Shown here: piece after piece, positions 5,850-7,355 of the stretch
Numbering within the stretch: the stretch's first letter is position 1
Layout of the letters: each line of letters opens with the position of its first letter
Source: Deltaproteobacteria bacterium
GTDB taxonomy: Bacteria; Desulfobacterota; Desulfarculia; Adiutricales; Adiutricaceae
Direction of reading: 5' to 3'
NCBI GenBank assembly: GCA_031279155.1
Contig: JAITJB010000142.1
Location: 1-7,355 of the forward strand
Length of the DNA: 7,355 nucleotides
Position numbers and translations under genes: made by a program
The notes under the pieces: model-generated
The model's input: the letters and a program-made list of their open reading frames with translations, nothing else
The model's database searches: none
Told to the model about the DNA's origin: nothing

Positions 5850-7150
5850 TGGGCTACCACCGGATCAATATGGTCGGATTTATGATTTAAAGACCAGTCG
5901 CTAACGTAGAGCTCATCGACCACCGCTAAGAGGTCGAAGGGCGGATCCCAACCGATATCTAAGGCCGTCTGGAAGTTTAAGGCCATGGTCAGGGGAGGCG
6001 CGTATATCTGAGGGATGCTCCTAGGGATTTTGCCTTCGATTATCTCTTTGAGAACTTCGGCTCCAAAGCGGCCAGAGTTCGTATAATCGTCTTCGCCTAA
6101 GCTCATCAGCACCCCGAGCTTAGTTTCTGATGGGCCTTTTTGGGAAAAGGTAGGTAATTTCTTTTGGATCAAGGGGGCTAAAATTTGCTCCATAGAGCTT
6201 TCAACCATGCCGTTAGAGACGGTTAAGTAGACGGCCTCGCTCTTTTGACTTAGTTCTTCTAAGCACTTAACGAGATTTTGATTGCTCTCTTCTACCGAAG
6301 CTAGTTCCAAGGAGGTCACGCAGGGAACTATGGTAAAACCCCTCTCAGCGGCTGTCCGCTCGATGGTTTCTATCCCCATGGTGGCCTTACCTTCATCGGT
6401 GGAATCGTAGGGCACCCCTAGGGTTGAGAACCCGAAAATACTGTGAAACATGGAAAGTTGACGCTCAATTTGACCGGCCTCAACCTGGACGTGGACATGG
6501 TCAAGTCCAGAGTCTTCATTGGTCAAGGAAATTCCGGCGCTGACGGGATCGGTACTGGTTATGGACATGACCGCGACATCGTGCTCGTTAGTAGCCACCA
6601 TTAAGCTAGCCACAGTACCAAAAGCCAAAATAAGATCCACATCACCTGCCTCTAGGCGGTCCAAGATGGCCTGCTTAAGCTCAGGATAGTTTTTCTCCTC
6701 CCAACCAGCCGAAAAAAATCCATCTTTTAAAAAGATCAATCGGTCACCCCCGGCTTCGGTAGATAACCATTGCCAAGTAGAGAGCGCGTCATCGTCGACC
6801 GGAGTGGGGACAGCCTTGTTTTCGATCAGACCTAGTTCAGCTAAGCGCTGAGCTAGACCGGCTAAGTTCATTACGTAGTCGTGGTAAGGTCCGGCTTCAA
6901 CGTATATTACCCGCCAAGGTTGCTTGGCTATTTCTTGTGTGGAATCAGCTGCTGATGAACTTTGGGCTCTGACTACCGAAGAAAACGACATAGCGTTCCA
7001 AGCCAAAAATACAAAAATGATAGTTAATAGGAGAGTCCTACCGACTGAGGCGGGGCGTTCAAGAAGCTTAAAAGAGTTTTGGATAAAGATAGAACTATCA
7101 CGGGCGATGAATGAAGAGGAAAAGAGCGAGAATTGAGATGGGTTTGACAT
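5846..7150 (-). CDS. ABC_sub_bind-family (TrpX-like) periplasmic solute-binding protein
   Basis: This 434-residue protein fits the ABC_sub_bind family (PF04392), binding proteins whose characterised members bind aromatic amino acids or related small molecules. Family hallmarks are AFGTVASLMVAT (176-187), the hinge-region SITSTDPVSAGI (196-207) and the C-terminal PPLTMALNFQTALDIGW (385-401). A hydrophobic core at about 38-54 followed by VRA|QS (60-64) indicates signal-peptide cleavage near residue 62. The mature protein is about 372 residues, near family size. The roughly 37 residues before the core are unusually long for a signal n-region. GGAG (7169-7166, minus strand) lies 15 bases before the ATG, farther than usual. 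I found no in-frame alternative start with better support, so the start is moderately sure. No ABC permease or ATPase is next to it; instead it overlaps the sensor-MFS gene, so it may present its ligand to that protein's extracytoplasmic domains. The ligand cannot be predicted. Confidence 0.88.
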   Translation of the reverse strand: MSNPSQFSLFSSSFIARDSSIFIQNSFKLLERPASVGRTLLLTIIFVFLAWNAMSFSSVVRAQSSSAADSTQEIAKQPWRVIYVEAGPYHDYVMNLAGLAQRLAELGLIENKAVPTPVDDDALSTWQWLSTEAGGDRLIFLKDGFFSAGWEEKNYPELKQAILDRLEAGDVDLILAFGTVASLMVATNEHDVAVMSITSTDPVSAGISLTNEDSGLDHVHVQVEAGQIERQLSMFHSIFGFSTLGVPYDSTDEGKATMGIETIERTAAERGFTIVPCVTSLELASVEESNQNLVKCLEELSQKSEAVYLTVSNGMVESSMEQILAPLIQKKLPTFSQKGPSETKLGVLMSLGEDDYTNSGRFGAEVLKEIIEGKIPRSIPQIYAPPLTMALNFQTALDIGWDPPFDLLAVVDELYVSDWSLNHKSDHIDPVVAQ

Positions 7151-7245
7151 TTGAGCGCAATATATCTCCAGAAAGCTCTTTATCTGAGCTTCTAGGTGTA
7201 AAGATAAGATGACAGCAAGTTATTGGCTACGTTTTGAATATTTTT

Positions 7246-7355
7246 TTCCAATACATGCTTGAAAAATAAGATTTGAGGTCTTAGTAACATAGTCAATATT
7301 AATATTGACTATGTTACTAAGACCTCAAATCTTATTTTTCAAGCATGTATTGGAA
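7246..7355. repeat. Perfect 110-bp palindrome at the window edge
   Basis: Bases 7246-7300 and 7301-7355 are exact reverse complements, 55 bases each with no spacer, centred on AATATT|AATATT. The final base of the window is the final paired base, so the true extent is unknown. The core contains ATTGACTATGT on both strands (7304-7314 and 7297-7287). Zero-loop perfect palindromes of this size are rarely stable in genomes, and a palindrome ending exactly at a sequence end is typical of fold-back reads or graph termination. It lies upstream of the operon's first gene. The 95 bases between it and the ATG (7151-7245) hold no other clear feature. A TTGACT (7296-7291 on the minus strand) could be a -35, but only a weak TCTTAT (7271-7266) follows, after 19 bases. 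Confidence 0.9.

Larger units (their letters stand above)
1925..7150 (-). other. Three-gene operon: solute-binding protein, sensor-MFS fusion, unknown protein
   Basis: Three minus-strand genes run without gaps. The first two share the ATGA overlap at 5846-5849, and the third starts 1 base after the second's stop (or overlaps it by 17 bases with the GTG start). This spacing strongly implies one transcript and translational coupling. No intrinsic terminator is visible at the 3' end: the last stop is 2 bases from the stop of the convergent TetR gene, and the small GCTAG-AAAA-CTAGC hairpin at 1924-1937 has no T tract. The promoter should lie in 7151-7355. Confidence 0.8.

Noticed and set aside
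7246..7355. Rho-independent terminator or transposon end
   Set aside because: A zero-loop 110-bp palindrome without a T tract does not fit a terminator. There is no transposase, target duplication or second copy to suggest a mobile element end.

Overview
The window reads as chromosomal DNA of a Gram-negative bacterium. Two products carry Sec-type signal peptides, and one of them is a periplasmic-type solute-binding protein. The encoded proteins look broadly proteobacterial or Desulfobacterota-like, but there is no marker gene and that placement is weak. Five protein-coding genes are supported. No RNA gene, CRISPR array or insertion sequence was recognised.

Left part (1-1922): a run of degenerate 13-bp tandem repeats (1-142), an imperfect hairpin (144-175) and three copies of an 11-bp repeat (193-225) lie downstream of a minus-strand gene for an exported flavodoxin (293-889). 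A second cluster of related 13-15-bp repeats (about 1001-1080) lies on the other side of this gene, in a 382-bp divergent intergenic region. That region also holds a long inverted repeat with TTGACA-containing arms (1122-1173), which overlaps a good minus-strand promoter. It is followed by a plus-strand TetR-family regulator gene (1272-1922). The layout suggests that the regulator controls the flavodoxin and itself from the inverted repeat.

Right part (1925-7150): three minus-strand genes form a tight operon. In transcription order they are an ABC_sub_bind-family (TrpX-like) solute-binding protein, a 789-residue protein joining two predicted extracytoplasmic sensor-like domains to a complete major facilitator domain, and a roughly 517-residue cytosolic protein of unrecognised family. 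The first two overlap by 4 bases (ATGA); the third probably starts 1 base after the second stops. No ABC permease or ATPase is present. The binding protein may therefore work with the sensor-MFS fusion as a ligand-responsive transport or signalling unit. This is the least conventional arrangement in the window and an inference from gene order and domain layout.

Right edge (7151-7355): the upstream region of the operon ends in a perfect 110-bp palindrome with no loop, whose last base is the last base of the window. Its 55-bp arm length and terminal position make an assembly or fold-back artefact a serious possibility. Its core nevertheless carries ATTGACTATGT in both orientations, close to the ATTGACAAYGT of the repeat beside the regulator gene, so part of it may be a real operator.
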